Part shown: positions 43,038-51,643 of the stretch, one piece after another
Layout: each line of letters opens with the position of its first letter
Position numbering within the stretch: the stretch's first letter is position 1
DNA from: Sphingomonas kyeonggiensis
GTDB taxonomy: Bacteria > Pseudomonadota > Alphaproteobacteria > Sphingomonadales > Sphingomonadaceae
Assembly: GCF_014196745.1 (NCBI RefSeq)
Contig: NZ_JACIEH010000002.1
Coordinates: 496,383 to 560,382 of the forward strand
DNA: 64,000 nucleotides
Direction of reading: 5' to 3'
The notes under the pieces: model-generated
Databases searched by the model: none
What the model saw: only the letters and a program-made list of their open reading frames with translations
Told to the model about the DNA's origin: nothing
Translations under genes and position numbers: made by a program

Positions 43038-45038
43038 ATGATCCCGCAACCCGCACCCGTTAGCCCGATCCTGGGCAAGCTTTCGCTCGATGCGCTGCCG
43101 CTGCACGAGCCGATCGTCGTGGCGACCTTCTGTGGCGTCGCGCTCGGCGGCATCGCGCTCGTCGCCGCGCTGACCTATTTCAAGCTGTGGACCTATCTCT
43201 GGAAGGAGTGGTTCACGAGCGTCGATCACAAGAAGATCGGGATCATGTACATGATCCTCGGCCTGGTGATGTTCCTCCGCGGCTTTGCCGATGCCCTGAT
43301 GATGCGCCTCCAGCAGGCACTCGCGTTCAACGGGTCCGAAGGGTACCTGAACGCACACCACTTCGATCAGGTGTTCACCGCGCACGGCGTGATCATGATC
43401 TTCTTCGTGGCGATGCCGTTCGTCACCGGCCTGATGAACTACATCGTGCCGCTGCAGATCGGCGCGCGCGACGTGTCCTTCCCGTTCCTGAACAATTTCA
43501 GCTTCTGGATGACGACCGGCGGCGCGGTGCTGGTGATGGCCTCGCTGTTCGTCGGCGAGTTCGCCCAGACCGGCTGGCTGGCCTATCCGCCGCTTTCGGG
43601 GATCCTCTACAGCCCCGGCGTCGGCGTCGACTATTATCTGTGGGCGCTGCAGGTGGCGGGTGTCGGCACGACACTCTCCGGCATCAACCTGATCGTCACG
43701 ATCCTGAAGCTGCGTGCCCCCGGCATGTCGCTGATGAAGATGCCGGTGTTCACCTGGACCTCGCTCTGCACCAACGTGCTGATCGTCGCCTCCTTCCCGG
43801 TCCTGACCGCGGTGCTCGCACTGCTCGGCCTCGACCGTTATGTCGGCACCAACTTCTTCACGAACGACTTTGGCGGCAGCGCCATGATGTACGTGAACCT
43901 GATCTGGATCTGGGGCCACCCGGAAGTCTACATCCTGATCCTCCCGCTGTTCGGCGTGTTCTCGGAAGTCACCTCGACCTTCTCGGGCAAGAAGCTGTTC
44001 GGCTATTCGTCGATGGTCTACGCCACGATCGTCATCACGATCCTGTCGTACCTCGTCTGGCTGCACCACTTCTTCACCATGGGCTCGGGTGCCAGCGTCA
44101 ACAGCTTCTTCGGCATCACGACGATGGTCATCTCGATCCCCACGGGTGCCAAGATCTTCAACTGGCTGTTCACCATGTATCGCGGCCGCATCCGCTTCGA
44201 GCTGCCGATGATGTGGACCGTCGCGTTCATGTTGACCTTCGCGATCGGCGGCATGACCGGCGTGATGCTCGCCATTCCGCCTGCCGACTTCGTGCTGCAC
44301 AACTCGCTGTTCCTGATCGCCCACTTCCACAACGTGATCATCGGCGGCGTGCTGTTCGGCCTGTTCGCGGCGATCAACTTCTGGTGGCCCAAGGCCTTCG
44401 GCTTCAAGCTGAACACCTTCTGGGGCAAGGTGAGCTTCTGGTGCTGGGTCCCCGGCTTCTGGCTCGCCTTCCTGCCGCTCTACATCATGGGCCTGATGGG
44501 CGTGACGCGCCGCATGCGGGTGTTCGATGATCCCAGCCTGCAGATCTTCTTCATCGTCGCGGCGCTCGGCGCTGCCCTGATCGCCGCCGGCATCGGCGCG
44601 ATGCTGGTCCAGTTCGCCGTGAGCATCTGGAAGCGCGAAGAGCTGAAGGACGTGACCGGCGATCCGTGGGGCGGCCGTACCCTGGAATGGGCGACCTCGT
44701 CGCCGCCGCCGGAGTACAACTTTGCGTTCACGCCCGTCATCCACGACCTGGATGCCTGGTACGACATGAAGAGCCGCGGCAGCGAGCGTCCGCTCACCGG
44801 CTTCAAGGACATCCACATGCCGAGCAATACCGGCGCGGGCGTGATCCTTGCCGGCATCAGCACCCTGATCGGCTTCGCGCTGATCTGGCACATCTGGTGG
44901 CTGGTCGGCCTCGGCTTTGTCGGCCTGATCGGCGGCGCGATCTTCCATACCTTCAACTACAAGCGCGATTTCGACATTCCCGCCGAAGTCGTCGCCGAGA
45001 CCGAGGCGGCGCGCACGCGCCAGCTCGCCGGAGCCTGA
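43038..45038 (+). CDS. cyoB: Cytochrome bo3 quinol oxidase subunit I
   Basis: A 666-residue haem-copper oxidase subunit I with about 15 membrane helices. The low-spin haem ligand lies in [11 protein letters not shown], CuB ligands in [13 protein letters not shown] (with the cross-linked His-Tyr) and WLHHFFTMG, and the haem a3/o3 ligands in [11 protein letters not shown]. It reduces O2 to water with electrons from ubiquinol and pumps protons at the inner membrane. The ATG at 43038 is 13 bp after the cyoA stop. The D- and K-channel residues typical of the A-type branch appear intact by eye. Confidence 0.96.
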   Translation: MIPQPAPVSPILGKLSLDALPLHEPIVVATFCGVALGGIALVAALTYFKLWTYLWKEWFTSVDHKKIGIMYMILGLVMFLRGFADALMMRLQQALAFNGSEGYLNAHHFDQVFTAHGVIMIFFVAMPFVTGLMNYIVPLQIGARDVSFPFLNNFSFWMTTGGAVLVMASLFVGEFAQTGWLAYPPLSGILYSPGVGVDYYLWALQVAGVGTTLSGINLIVTILKLRAPGMSLMKMPVFTWTSLCTNVLIVASFPVLTAVLALLGLDRYVGTNFFTNDFGGSAMMYVNLIWIWGHPEVYILILPLFGVFSEVTSTFSGKKLFGYSSMVYATIVITILSYLVWLHHFFTMGSGASVNSFFGITTMVISIPTGAKIFNWLFTMYRGRIRFELPMMWTVAFMLTFAIGGMTGVMLAIPPADFVLHNSLFLIAHFHNVIIGGVLFGLFAAINFWWPKAFGFKLNTFWGKVSFWCWVPGFWLAFLPLYIMGLMGVTRRMRVFDDPSLQIFFIVAALGAALIAAGIGAMLVQFAVSIWKREELKDVTGDPWGGRTLEWATSSPPPEYNFAFTPVIHDLDAWYDMKSRGSERPLTGFKDIHMPSNTGAGVILAGISTLIGFALIWHIWWLVGLGFVGLIGGAIFHTFNYKRDFDIPAEVVAETEAARTRQLAGA

Positions 45039-45041
45039 TCG

Positions 45042-45671
45042 ATGAGCACCACGACGATTCCCGCCGCGGACGAACCGGTCCGCTTCTACGACCTGGACGA
45101 GCATCCGCACCCGGAAGGCTACAGCACGATGCTGGGCTTCTGGATCTACCTGATGAGCGACTGCCTCATCTTCGCGATCCTGTTCGCCTGCTACGCCGTG
45201 CTCGGCGGCAATTTCGCCGGCGGCCCGGGGCCGAAGGACCTGTTCGACCTGCCGCTGGTAGCGCTGAACACGGCGATGCTGCTGTTCTCGTCGATCACCT
45301 ACGGCTTCGCGATGCTCGGCATGGCGAAGGGCAACAAGAACCAGGTGCTGATCTGGCTGGCGATCACCCTGGTGTTCGGCGGCTGCTTCCTGGGCATCGA
45401 GCTCTACGAGTTCAGCGAGCTGATCCATGAGGGCGCAGGCCCGTGGCGCAGCGCGTTCCTGTCGAGCTTCTTCACGCTCGTCGGCACGCACGGCCTGCAC
45501 GTCACCTTCGGCTCGATCTGGCTGATCACGCTGATGGTGCAGGTGGCCCGCTTCGGCCTGACCGCCGCCAACCAGCGCCGCCTGGCCTGCCTGAGCCTGT
45601 TCTGGCACTTCCTCGACGTCATCTGGATCGGCGTCTTCACCTTTGTCTATCTGATGGGAATGCTGCGATGA
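45042..45671 (+). CDS. cyoC: Cytochrome bo3 quinol oxidase subunit III
   Basis: A 209-residue, five-helix subunit III. It has [23 protein letters not shown] at the N-terminus and [15 protein letters not shown], both family marks. It stabilises subunit I and lines the oxygen path. It starts 3 bp after cyoB, and its stop overlaps the cyoD start (ATGA). Confidence 0.95.
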   Translation: MSTTTIPAADEPVRFYDLDEHPHPEGYSTMLGFWIYLMSDCLIFAILFACYAVLGGNFAGGPGPKDLFDLPLVALNTAMLLFSSITYGFAMLGMAKGNKNQVLIWLAITLVFGGCFLGIELYEFSELIHEGAGPWRSAFLSSFFTLVGTHGLHVTFGSIWLITLMVQVARFGLTAANQRRLACLSLFWHFLDVIWIGVFTFVYLMGMLR

Positions 45672-46054
45672 GCCACGATCCGCACGCACATGAGGATCAT
45701 GGCGATCACGGCCATGGTCACGGCGTCGAAATCCCGCACGGTTCGATGCGCGATTATGTCATCGGCTTCGTGCTGTCGGTGATCCTGACCGCGATCCCCT
45801 TCTACCTGGTGATGGAGCGTCCCTTCTCGAACGGCGTCACCGCCGCGGCGATCATGGGCTTCGCCGTGATCCAGATCCTGGTCCACATGGTCTATTTCCT
45901 CCACCTCAAGCCGAGCGCTGAGGGTGGCTGGACGATGACCGCTCTGGTGTTCACCATCATCGTGGTGGCGATCATGCTGTCCGGTTCGCTGTGGGTGATG
46001 TATCACCTGAACGCGAACATGATGCCGATGATGGACCCGAGCCAGCTTCCGTGA
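45668..46054 (+). CDS. cyoD: Cytochrome bo3 quinol oxidase subunit IV, His-rich N-terminus
   Basis: A 128-residue subunit IV with three membrane helices ([20 protein letters not shown], then [18 protein letters not shown], then [21 protein letters not shown]). The N-terminal 25 residues are unusual: they hold eight or so histidines ([17 protein letters not shown]), which could bind copper or another metal during assembly. The start overlaps the cyoC stop, and the stop overlaps the surf1 start. Confidence 0.94.
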   Translation: MSHDPHAHEDHGDHGHGHGVEIPHGSMRDYVIGFVLSVILTAIPFYLVMERPFSNGVTAAAIMGFAVIQILVHMVYFLHLKPSAEGGWTMTALVFTIIVVAIMLSGSLWVMYHLNANMMPMMDPSQLP

Positions 46055-46761
46055 CGGACGACCAGCGGCCACGCGCGAGATGGGTGATCGCTGCGGCGAT
46101 GCTCGTCTGCGCGGGGCTACTGGCGGCGCTCGGCATCTGGCAGATCGAGCGCCGCGCCTGGAAGCACGAGCTGATCGCGGCGGTGGATGCCCGCATCCAC
46201 GCCGCGCAGGTCGCCGCACCTGCGCCGGCCGCCTGGGGCGGGATCACCGCCGCTACCGACGCCTATCGCCGCGTCACTGCCACCGGAACTCTCCTCAACG
46301 ACCGGACCATCTTGGTGAAGGCGGTAACCGAGCGCGGATCGGGCTATTGGGTGATGACCCCGCTCAGGACGCGCGACTTCACCGTGCTGGTCAATCGCGG
46401 CTTCATCCCCGACGCCATGCGCCAGCGCATCCCCGCCGGACCCGATTATCTGCAGGTGACCGGCCTGCTCCGGATCACCGAGCCGGGCGGCGGCTTCCTG
46501 CGTAGCAACGATCCCAAGGCCGATCGCTGGTATTCGCGTGACGTCGCGGCTATCGCTTCCGCCCATGGGCTCGGACAGGTCGCTCCCTATTTCATCGATG
46601 CGGATGCCACGCCCAATCCGGGCGGCTGGCCGGTGGGCGGGCTGACCGTGGTGCGTTTCACCGACAACCACCTGGTCTATGCGCTGACCTGGTTCGGGCT
46701 GTGCGCGATGGCGCTGTGGGGCGCCTGGTTCATCGGCTGGCGGCGCGGAGCCGCCGCATGA
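46051..46761 (+). CDS. SURF1-family oxidase assembly protein
   Basis: A 236-residue SURF1 protein with a membrane helix at each end (about 12-32 and 208-230) and a periplasmic core. It has GIWQIERRAWKHELI, YRRVTATGTLL, VLVNRGFIP and the closing NNHLVYALTWFGL-like block (DNHLVYALTWFG), as in the family. SURF1 proteins help insert haem into the high-spin site of terminal oxidases. The GTG start overlaps the cyoD stop by 4 bp, and its stop overlaps the regB start. This links it to the quinol oxidase rather than to a cytochrome c oxidase. Confidence 0.93.
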   Translation: MTDDQRPRARWVIAAAMLVCAGLLAALGIWQIERRAWKHELIAAVDARIHAAQVAAPAPAAWGGITAATDAYRRVTATGTLLNDRTILVKAVTERGSGYWVMTPLRTRDFTVLVNRGFIPDAMRQRIPAGPDYLQVTGLLRITEPGGGFLRSNDPKADRWYSRDVAAIASAHGLGQVAPYFIDADATPNPGGWPVGGLTVVRFTDNHLVYALTWFGLCAMALWGAWFIGWRRGAAA

Positions 46762-48050
46762 TCCACGCCGGGGGGCTGGAGGACACCGACCCCGGACGGC
46801 GCAACATGTGGTTGCTCGTGCAGCTGCGCTGGATCGCCGTCGGCGGGCAGCTGGGGACGATCGGTTTCGTCCATTATGTGATGGGCGTGCACCTGCCGCT
46901 GGTGCCGCTGTTCATCGTCCCGTTGCTGCTGGCGGGGATCAACCTCGCCACGTACCCTCTGCTCGATCGGCGCGCCGCGATCACCAACTGGGAGCTGACC
47001 GTCGCGATGCTCGCCGATGTCGGCGCACTCGCCTGGCAGCTCCATTTCACCGGCGGCCTGGCCAATCCCTTCGCCTTCCTGTTCCTGCTCCAGGTGGTGA
47101 CCGGCGCGATGCTGCTCCAGCCGGGATCGAGCTGGATGATCGTCGGTGCCGCGAGCCTGGCGCTGTTCACCATCGCGATCAACCCGGTGCCGCTCGACCT
47201 GCCGCCGAGTTCGCGCGACCCGTTCCGGCTCTACCTTGCCGGCAGCCTGATCTGCTTCGCGCTGATCGCGGTGCTGCTCGTGCTGGTCATCACCCGCATC
47301 GGCCGCAACCTGCGAGAGGGCGATGCCGAGCGCGCCGCGATCCGCCAGCGGGCCGCAGAGGAGGACCATATCGTCCGCATGGGCCTGCTCGCCACCGGGG
47401 CTGCGCACGAGCTGGGCACGCCGCTCTCGTCGCTGTCGGTGATCCTGGGCGACTGGCAGCACATGCCGCGCATCGCCGGCGACAAGGACCTGGCGCAGGA
47501 CGTGGCCGACATGCAGGCCGAAGTGGCGCGCTGCAAGACGATCGTCAGCGGTATCCTGGCCTCGGCCGGGGAGGCGCGGGGCATCGCGTCGGAATTCACC
47601 ACCGTGCGCCACTTCCTCGACGACCTGGTCGCCGACTGGCGCGACAGCCGCCTGACCGGCACGCTGGAATATGCTGACCGGTTCGGGCCGGATCTGGCGA
47701 TCGTGTCCGACACTGCGCTGCGCCAGGTGCTGAGCAACGTGATCGACAATGCCGCTGAAGTCTCGCCCGAATGGATCGGCATCACCCTGCTGCGCGACCG
47801 TGACGAGATGGTGATCGAAGTCGCCGATCGCGGCCCCGGCTTCGCGCCCGAGATGCTGGCGGGCTTCGGCCAGCCCTATCGCTCGAGCAAGGGCAAGCCG
47901 GGGGGCGGGCTGGGCCTGTTCCTGCTGGTCAATGTGCTGCGCAAGCTGGGCGGCACCGCCGAGGCGGAGAACCGGGTGCCGCGCGGCGCGCTGGTGCGCA
48001 TCCGCCTGCCGCTTGACGCGATAGCCCGGGGCGGGGAGGAACAGGCATGA
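46758..48050 (+). CDS. regB: RegB/PrrB-type redox sensor histidine kinase
   Basis: A 430-residue kinase with about six membrane helices (about 20-185). The quinone-binding motif GGxxNPF is present as GGLANPF at 99-105. The phosphoacceptor is His217 in GAAHELGTPLSSLS, and Cys259 (ARCKTIV) lies where the redox-active Cys of Rhodobacter RegB (Cys265) is found. The ATPase domain has NVIDNAAEVSP, VADRGPGF and GGGLGLFLLVNVLRKLGG. RegB senses the quinone pool and phosphorylates RegA. Its ATG overlaps the surf1 stop, so sensor and oxidase are one transcript. Confidence 0.93.
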   Translation: MIHAGGLEDTDPGRRNMWLLVQLRWIAVGGQLGTIGFVHYVMGVHLPLVPLFIVPLLLAGINLATYPLLDRRAAITNWELTVAMLADVGALAWQLHFTGGLANPFAFLFLLQVVTGAMLLQPGSSWMIVGAASLALFTIAINPVPLDLPPSSRDPFRLYLAGSLICFALIAVLLVLVITRIGRNLREGDAERAAIRQRAAEEDHIVRMGLLATGAAHELGTPLSSLSVILGDWQHMPRIAGDKDLAQDVADMQAEVARCKTIVSGILASAGEARGIASEFTTVRHFLDDLVADWRDSRLTGTLEYADRFGPDLAIVSDTALRQVLSNVIDNAAEVSPEWIGITLLRDRDEMVIEVADRGPGFAPEMLAGFGQPYRSSKGKPGGGLGLFLLVNVLRKLGGTAEAENRVPRGALVRIRLPLDAIARGGEEQA

Positions 48051-48580
48051 GCGCGGTTCGCAAGCTGCTGATCGTCGAGGACGACGAGTCCTTCGCCCGG
48101 ACGCTCCGGCGCTCGTTCGAGCGGCGCGGCTATCTGGTCGAGACGGCGGCGAGCCATGAGGACCTGACGGCGCTGCTCGAGACCTTCCAGCCGGCCTATG
48201 CGGTGGTGGACCTGAAGCTGGGCGGCGCATCCGGGCTGGTTTGCGTCCAGACGCTGCGGGCGTCGGACGCGGAGATGAAGATCGTCGTGCTGACCGGCTT
48301 CGCCAGCATCGCCACCGCGGTGGAGGCGATCAAGCTGGGCGCGTCCTATTATCTCGCCAAGCCTTCCAACACCGACGACATCGAAGCCGCATTCGGGCGC
48401 GAGGAGGGCGACGTCGATGCGCCGCTCGCCAGCCGGCCGAGCTCGATCAAGACGGTGGAGTGGGAGCATATCCACCAGACGCTGGTGGAGACCGACTTCA
48501 ACATATCCGAGACCGCGCGGCGGCTGGGGATGCATCGGCGCACGCTGGCCCGGAAGCTGGAGAAACGGCAGCTTCGGTAG
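48047..48580 (+). CDS. regA: RegA/PrrA/ActR-type response regulator
   Basis: A 177-residue regulator. The receiver domain (5-120) has Asp55 in VVDLKLGG and Lys in LAKPSNTDD. A short proline-bearing linker leads to a Fis-type helix-turn-helix (TDFNISETARRLGMHRRTLARKL), exactly the RegA layout. The ATG overlaps the regB stop. RegA controls respiration, photosynthesis and nitrogen or carbon fixation genes in related bacteria. Control of the cyo operon by its own downstream pair is likely but not shown. Confidence 0.94.
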   Translation: MSAVRKLLIVEDDESFARTLRRSFERRGYLVETAASHEDLTALLETFQPAYAVVDLKLGGASGLVCVQTLRASDAEMKIVVLTGFASIATAVEAIKLGASYYLAKPSNTDDIEAAFGREEGDVDAPLASRPSSIKTVEWEHIHQTLVETDFNISETARRLGMHRRTLARKLEKRQLR

Positions 48581-48711
48581 GGAAGGGCTTCCCCATTCCT
48601 CTCCCGGAGGGAGAGGGGGACCGCCGGCGAAGCCGGGGGTGGAGTGGGAATGCCGCGGGCAGCGTGGTTTGCGGCTGGCTCCGTCTCCCTCCCCTCCCGG
48701 GGGAGGATTGC
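48580..48711. repeat. Clustered hairpins after regA
   Basis: Several short inverted repeats lie in the 178-bp gap: GGGAAG/CTTCCC at 48580-48593, CCTCTCCC/GGGAGAGG at 48598-48616, CCGGC/GCCGG near 48623, and a CTCCC.../GGGGGAGG one ending in GGGGGAGGATTGCC near 48711. The last matches part of the repeat at 51491. They probably end the cyo-reg transcript. Confidence 0.55.
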
Positions 48712-48758
48712 CAGACCCGCATTCATGAGCGCAGAGGTTCGGCTCCGGGAGGAGCCAT

Positions 48759-50363
48759 TTGAAGATTCGTGCCGACATCATCGCAGGGCTCGCCATCTCC
48801 GGGCTGATGCTGCCCGAGGCGGTGGCCTATGCCTCGATCGCCGGCGTCGCGCCCGGGCATGCGATCCTTGCCGCCATTGCCGGATCCTTGGTCTATGCGC
48901 TGGCCGGGCGCAGCCGCTTCGCCATCGTCTCCGCCACATCCTCCTCCGCCGCGATCCTCGCCGCCTCGCTCGCGACGCTGCCGCCGGGGGAGGGCATGCG
49001 CACGCTGTTCATGGTGACGGCGGTGGCGATCACGGGCCTGTTGTTCCTGCTCGCCTGGGCGAGCCGGCTGGGCGGGCTGACCGGCTTCATCTCGCACCCG
49101 GTGTTGCGCGGCTTTGCCTTCGGCCTGGCGATCACGATCAGCGTGAAGCAGCTGCCGGTGCTCACCGGCACGCATCCGCCCGCCGGCAACCTGCTGGAGA
49201 CCGGCATCGCGGTGTTGCAGGCCGCGCCGCACTGGCATTGGCCGAGCCTGGCGGTGGGGCTGGTCGCGCTCGCGGCATTGCTCGTGCTGCGCCGAATGCC
49301 GATGGTGCCAGGGGCGCTGATCGTGCTGATCTCGGGCGTCGCCGCCTCCGGCCTGCTCGATCTTGCCGGGCACGGCGTGGCGGTGGTCGGCCCGATCCTG
49401 CTCACCCCTGGCGCATTGGCACTTCCCGCTTTTTCCTACGCCGGGCTGCTGGAGACCGCGCAGCTCGCCGTGCCGCTGGCACTGATCCTGCTCGCCGAGA
49501 GCTGGGGCACGATGCGTGCGCTGGCGCTCCGGCACGGCGACATGCTCGATCCCGGCCGCGAGCTGCGCGCGCTGGGTCTCGCCAATCTGGGCGCGGCGCT
49601 GGTCCAGGGCATGCCTGTCGGCGCGGGGCTCTCGGCCAGTGCGGCGAACGAGGCATCGGGCGCCGGATCGCGTGCGGCAGGAGCGATCGCGGCGGCGGCG
49701 CTGGGTGCGCTCGTCCTGTTCGCCATGCCGCTGGTCGCGCTGCTGCCCCAGCCGGTGCTGGCCGCGGTGGTGATCGCCGCGCTCACCCATGCGCTCGATC
49801 CGCGTCCGCTGCGCCGGCTCTGGGCGCTCGATCGTGACCAATATATCGCGCTCGCGGCTGCCCTGGGCGTGTTGCTGCTCGGCGTGCTCGACGGGATGCT
49901 CTGCGCGATCCTGCTTTCGCTCGCGGCATTGGTGCAGCGCTTCGGCAATGCCCAATTGGGGCGACTCGGGCGGCTGGGCGACGGTCACGACTTCGTCGAT
50001 GCCGATCGCCATCCCGAGGCCAGGCCGATCCCCGGCATCGCGATCTGGCGCCCGGCAGCACCTTTGTTCTTCGCCAATGCCGAGCGGATGTTCGCCGAGA
50101 TCGCCGCACGCAGCAAGGCGGAGCCGGGCGTGCGCGCCGTGGTGATCAGCCTGGAGGAGAGCATCGACATCGACAGCACCGCGCTCGACGCGCTGCTCGA
50201 TTTCGACCGAGCGATGCAGGCCAAGGGGTTCCTGGTCCATTATGCCCGGGTGCACGACCGGGTGCGCGACCTGCTCCATGCCGCCGGCGCGGCATCGGTG
50301 GTGGGGCGCAGCGACTATAGCGTGGCCGATGCGGCCGCCAGGCTGGAGAGTGCCGATGCGTGA
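48759..50363 (+). CDS. SulP-family anion transporter with STAS domain
   Basis: A 534-residue inner-membrane transporter. About 10-12 membrane segments (residues 8-390) begin with IIAGLAISGLMLPEAVAYASIAGVAPGHAI, the SulP signature. A STAS domain closes the protein (about 420-530, with VVISLEESIDIDSTALDALLDF). SulP proteins carry sulfate, bicarbonate or other anions; the ion is not decidable here. The start is TTG at 48759 after GGAGGAGCC, the best ribosome site in the gap. Its stop lies 8 bp inside the next gene. Confidence 0.9.
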   Translation: MKIRADIIAGLAISGLMLPEAVAYASIAGVAPGHAILAAIAGSLVYALAGRSRFAIVSATSSSAAILAASLATLPPGEGMRTLFMVTAVAITGLLFLLAWASRLGGLTGFISHPVLRGFAFGLAITISVKQLPVLTGTHPPAGNLLETGIAVLQAAPHWHWPSLAVGLVALAALLVLRRMPMVPGALIVLISGVAASGLLDLAGHGVAVVGPILLTPGALALPAFSYAGLLETAQLAVPLALILLAESWGTMRALALRHGDMLDPGRELRALGLANLGAALVQGMPVGAGLSASAANEASGAGSRAAGAIAAAALGALVLFAMPLVALLPQPVLAAVVIAALTHALDPRPLRRLWALDRDQYIALAAALGVLLLGVLDGMLCAILLSLAALVQRFGNAQLGRLGRLGDGHDFVDADRHPEARPIPGIAIWRPAAPLFFANAERMFAEIAARSKAEPGVRAVVISLEESIDIDSTALDALLDFDRAMQAKGFLVHYARVHDRVRDLLHAAGAASVVGRSDYSVADAAARLESADA

Positions 50364-50970
50364 GCCCGAACCCTTTCTTCGCCCCGTCCCGATCGACGCG
50401 CTGCGGCCGACCCAGATCACCGTCGGCTTTCGCGAGGTCGCCCGCAAGCGGCGCGACTGGCGCGAGCGGGCGGAGCGCGACGGATCGGAATTCCTCGGCC
50501 GGCACATGATCCCGGCGGTCAAGGGGCCGAAGGACCGGTTCTGGATCGTCGATGCGCATCATCTCGCCCGGGCGCTGCATGACGAGGGCGTCGAGCGCGT
50601 GTTCGTCCGCGAGCTTGCCGATCTCTCCGAATTGCCGGGGCGCGCCTTCCGCACCTTCATGGACAGCCGGGGCTGGCTCCACCCCTATGATCCCGAAGGG
50701 CGACGCCTCGATTCCCGGCATTTGCCGAAACATGTTCGCGGGCTGGTCGACGATCCCTGGCGCTCGCTGGCCGGCGAACTGCGGCGCGGCGGCGGCTATG
50801 CCAAGGATCCGACGCCCTATGCCGAGTTCCTCTGGGCCGATTTCCTGCGCCGGCACATCGCCGCGAAGCTGCTCGAGGGGGACTTCGACAAGGCGCTGGA
50901 ACGCGCGCTCGACCTCGCCAGGAGGAAGGACGCCGCCTATCTGCCGGGCTGGGCCGGCCCCGAGGATTGA
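50356..50970 (+). CDS. ParB-like (ParBc_2) protein
   Basis: A 204-residue protein of the ParB-like nuclease-type family found outside partition loci (ParBc_2). It has PIDALRPTQITVGFREVARKRRD at the N-terminus, HMIPAVKGPKDRFWIVDAHHLARAL, and GWLHPYDPEGR, then PYAEFLWADFLRRHI. No helix-turn-helix of true ParB is seen. The role is unknown. The ATG at 50356 lies inside the SulP gene end (8-bp overlap), so the two are co-translated. Confidence 0.82.
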   Translation: MREPEPFLRPVPIDALRPTQITVGFREVARKRRDWRERAERDGSEFLGRHMIPAVKGPKDRFWIVDAHHLARALHDEGVERVFVRELADLSELPGRAFRTFMDSRGWLHPYDPEGRRLDSRHLPKHVRGLVDDPWRSLAGELRRGGGYAKDPTPYAEFLWADFLRRHIAAKLLEGDFDKALERALDLARRKDAAYLPGWAGPED

Positions 50971-51071
50971 GTTGCCCGCGCTGGTTTTCCAGCCTTGCGG
51001 CAGATGATAAAATGCGGTTCGTGCCTATATGCTACGTCATCTCCCCGAAAGGGGATTGAAAGGACAGAGCC

Positions 51072-51476
51072 ATGAACAGGATCTCGATCAGTCTGCTCGG
51101 CGCCACGCTGCTCGCCGGGCTAGTAGCGCCGGCCGCCGCCGCGCCGCGTGACGGCGAGGCCGAACTCGCCAAGGCGATTGCCGGGCGCACCGCCGGCAAG
51201 CCCGTGGATTGCATCTCGCTGCGCAACATCCGCTCCTCGCGGATCATCGACCGCACCGCGATCGTCTACGAGATGAACAACGGCACCATCTATGTGAACC
51301 GGCCGAAGAGCGGCGCGGAGTCGCTCGACTGGACCGATGTGATGGTCACCGACACCTATACGTCGCAGCTGTGCCGCATCGATACGGTGAAGCTCTACGA
51401 CACCGGCATCCGGATGACGACCGGGTGGGTCGGGCTGAATGAGTTCGTGCCGTATCCGCGGCCGCCGCGCAGCTGA
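51072..51476 (+). CDS. Small secreted protein (DUF6491-like, tentative)
   Basis: A 134-residue protein with a signal peptide (LLGATLLAGLVAPAAA). The mature part has VDCISLRNIRSSRIIDRTAIVYEMNNGTIYVNRP and SQLCRIDTVKLYD, which fits the pattern of the DUF6491 group of small secreted proteins as I recall it. Two cysteines could pair. AGGACAGAGCC precedes the ATG at 51072. It is monocistronic. No function is known. Confidence 0.72.
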   Translation: MNRISISLLGATLLAGLVAPAAAAPRDGEAELAKAIAGRTAGKPVDCISLRNIRSSRIIDRTAIVYEMNNGTIYVNRPKSGAESLDWTDVMVTDTYTSQLCRIDTVKLYDTGIRMTTGWVGLNEFVPYPRPPRS

Positions 51477-51490
51477 GCCCCGCCCCGTAA

Positions 51491-51516
51491 AATCCTCCCC
51501 CTGGCGGGGGAGGATT
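51491..51516. repeat. Hairpin repeat with AATCCTCCCCC arms
   Basis: AATCCTCCCCC and GGGGGAGGATT are perfect 11-bp inverted arms around TGGC, 15 bp after the stop of the small secreted gene. The right arm recurs at about 48700. It may be a terminator or a dispersed repeat. Confidence 0.6.
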
Positions 51517-51643
51517 GCATGGGGCACGAACAGGGTTGCGTGCCGATACGCTCATCGCCCCGCATGCCCATTTGATCGCGCCCGCATTGCGGAACCGGGC
51601 CCCGGGCTCCGTCACGACCTGCAGCCATTATGGGTCGTGAGTA

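Noticed and set aside
42948..45689. A 913-codon open frame antisense to cyoB/cyoC
   Set aside because: Shadow of highly conserved oxidase genes; the translation is His/Asp/Glu-rich noise without domains.
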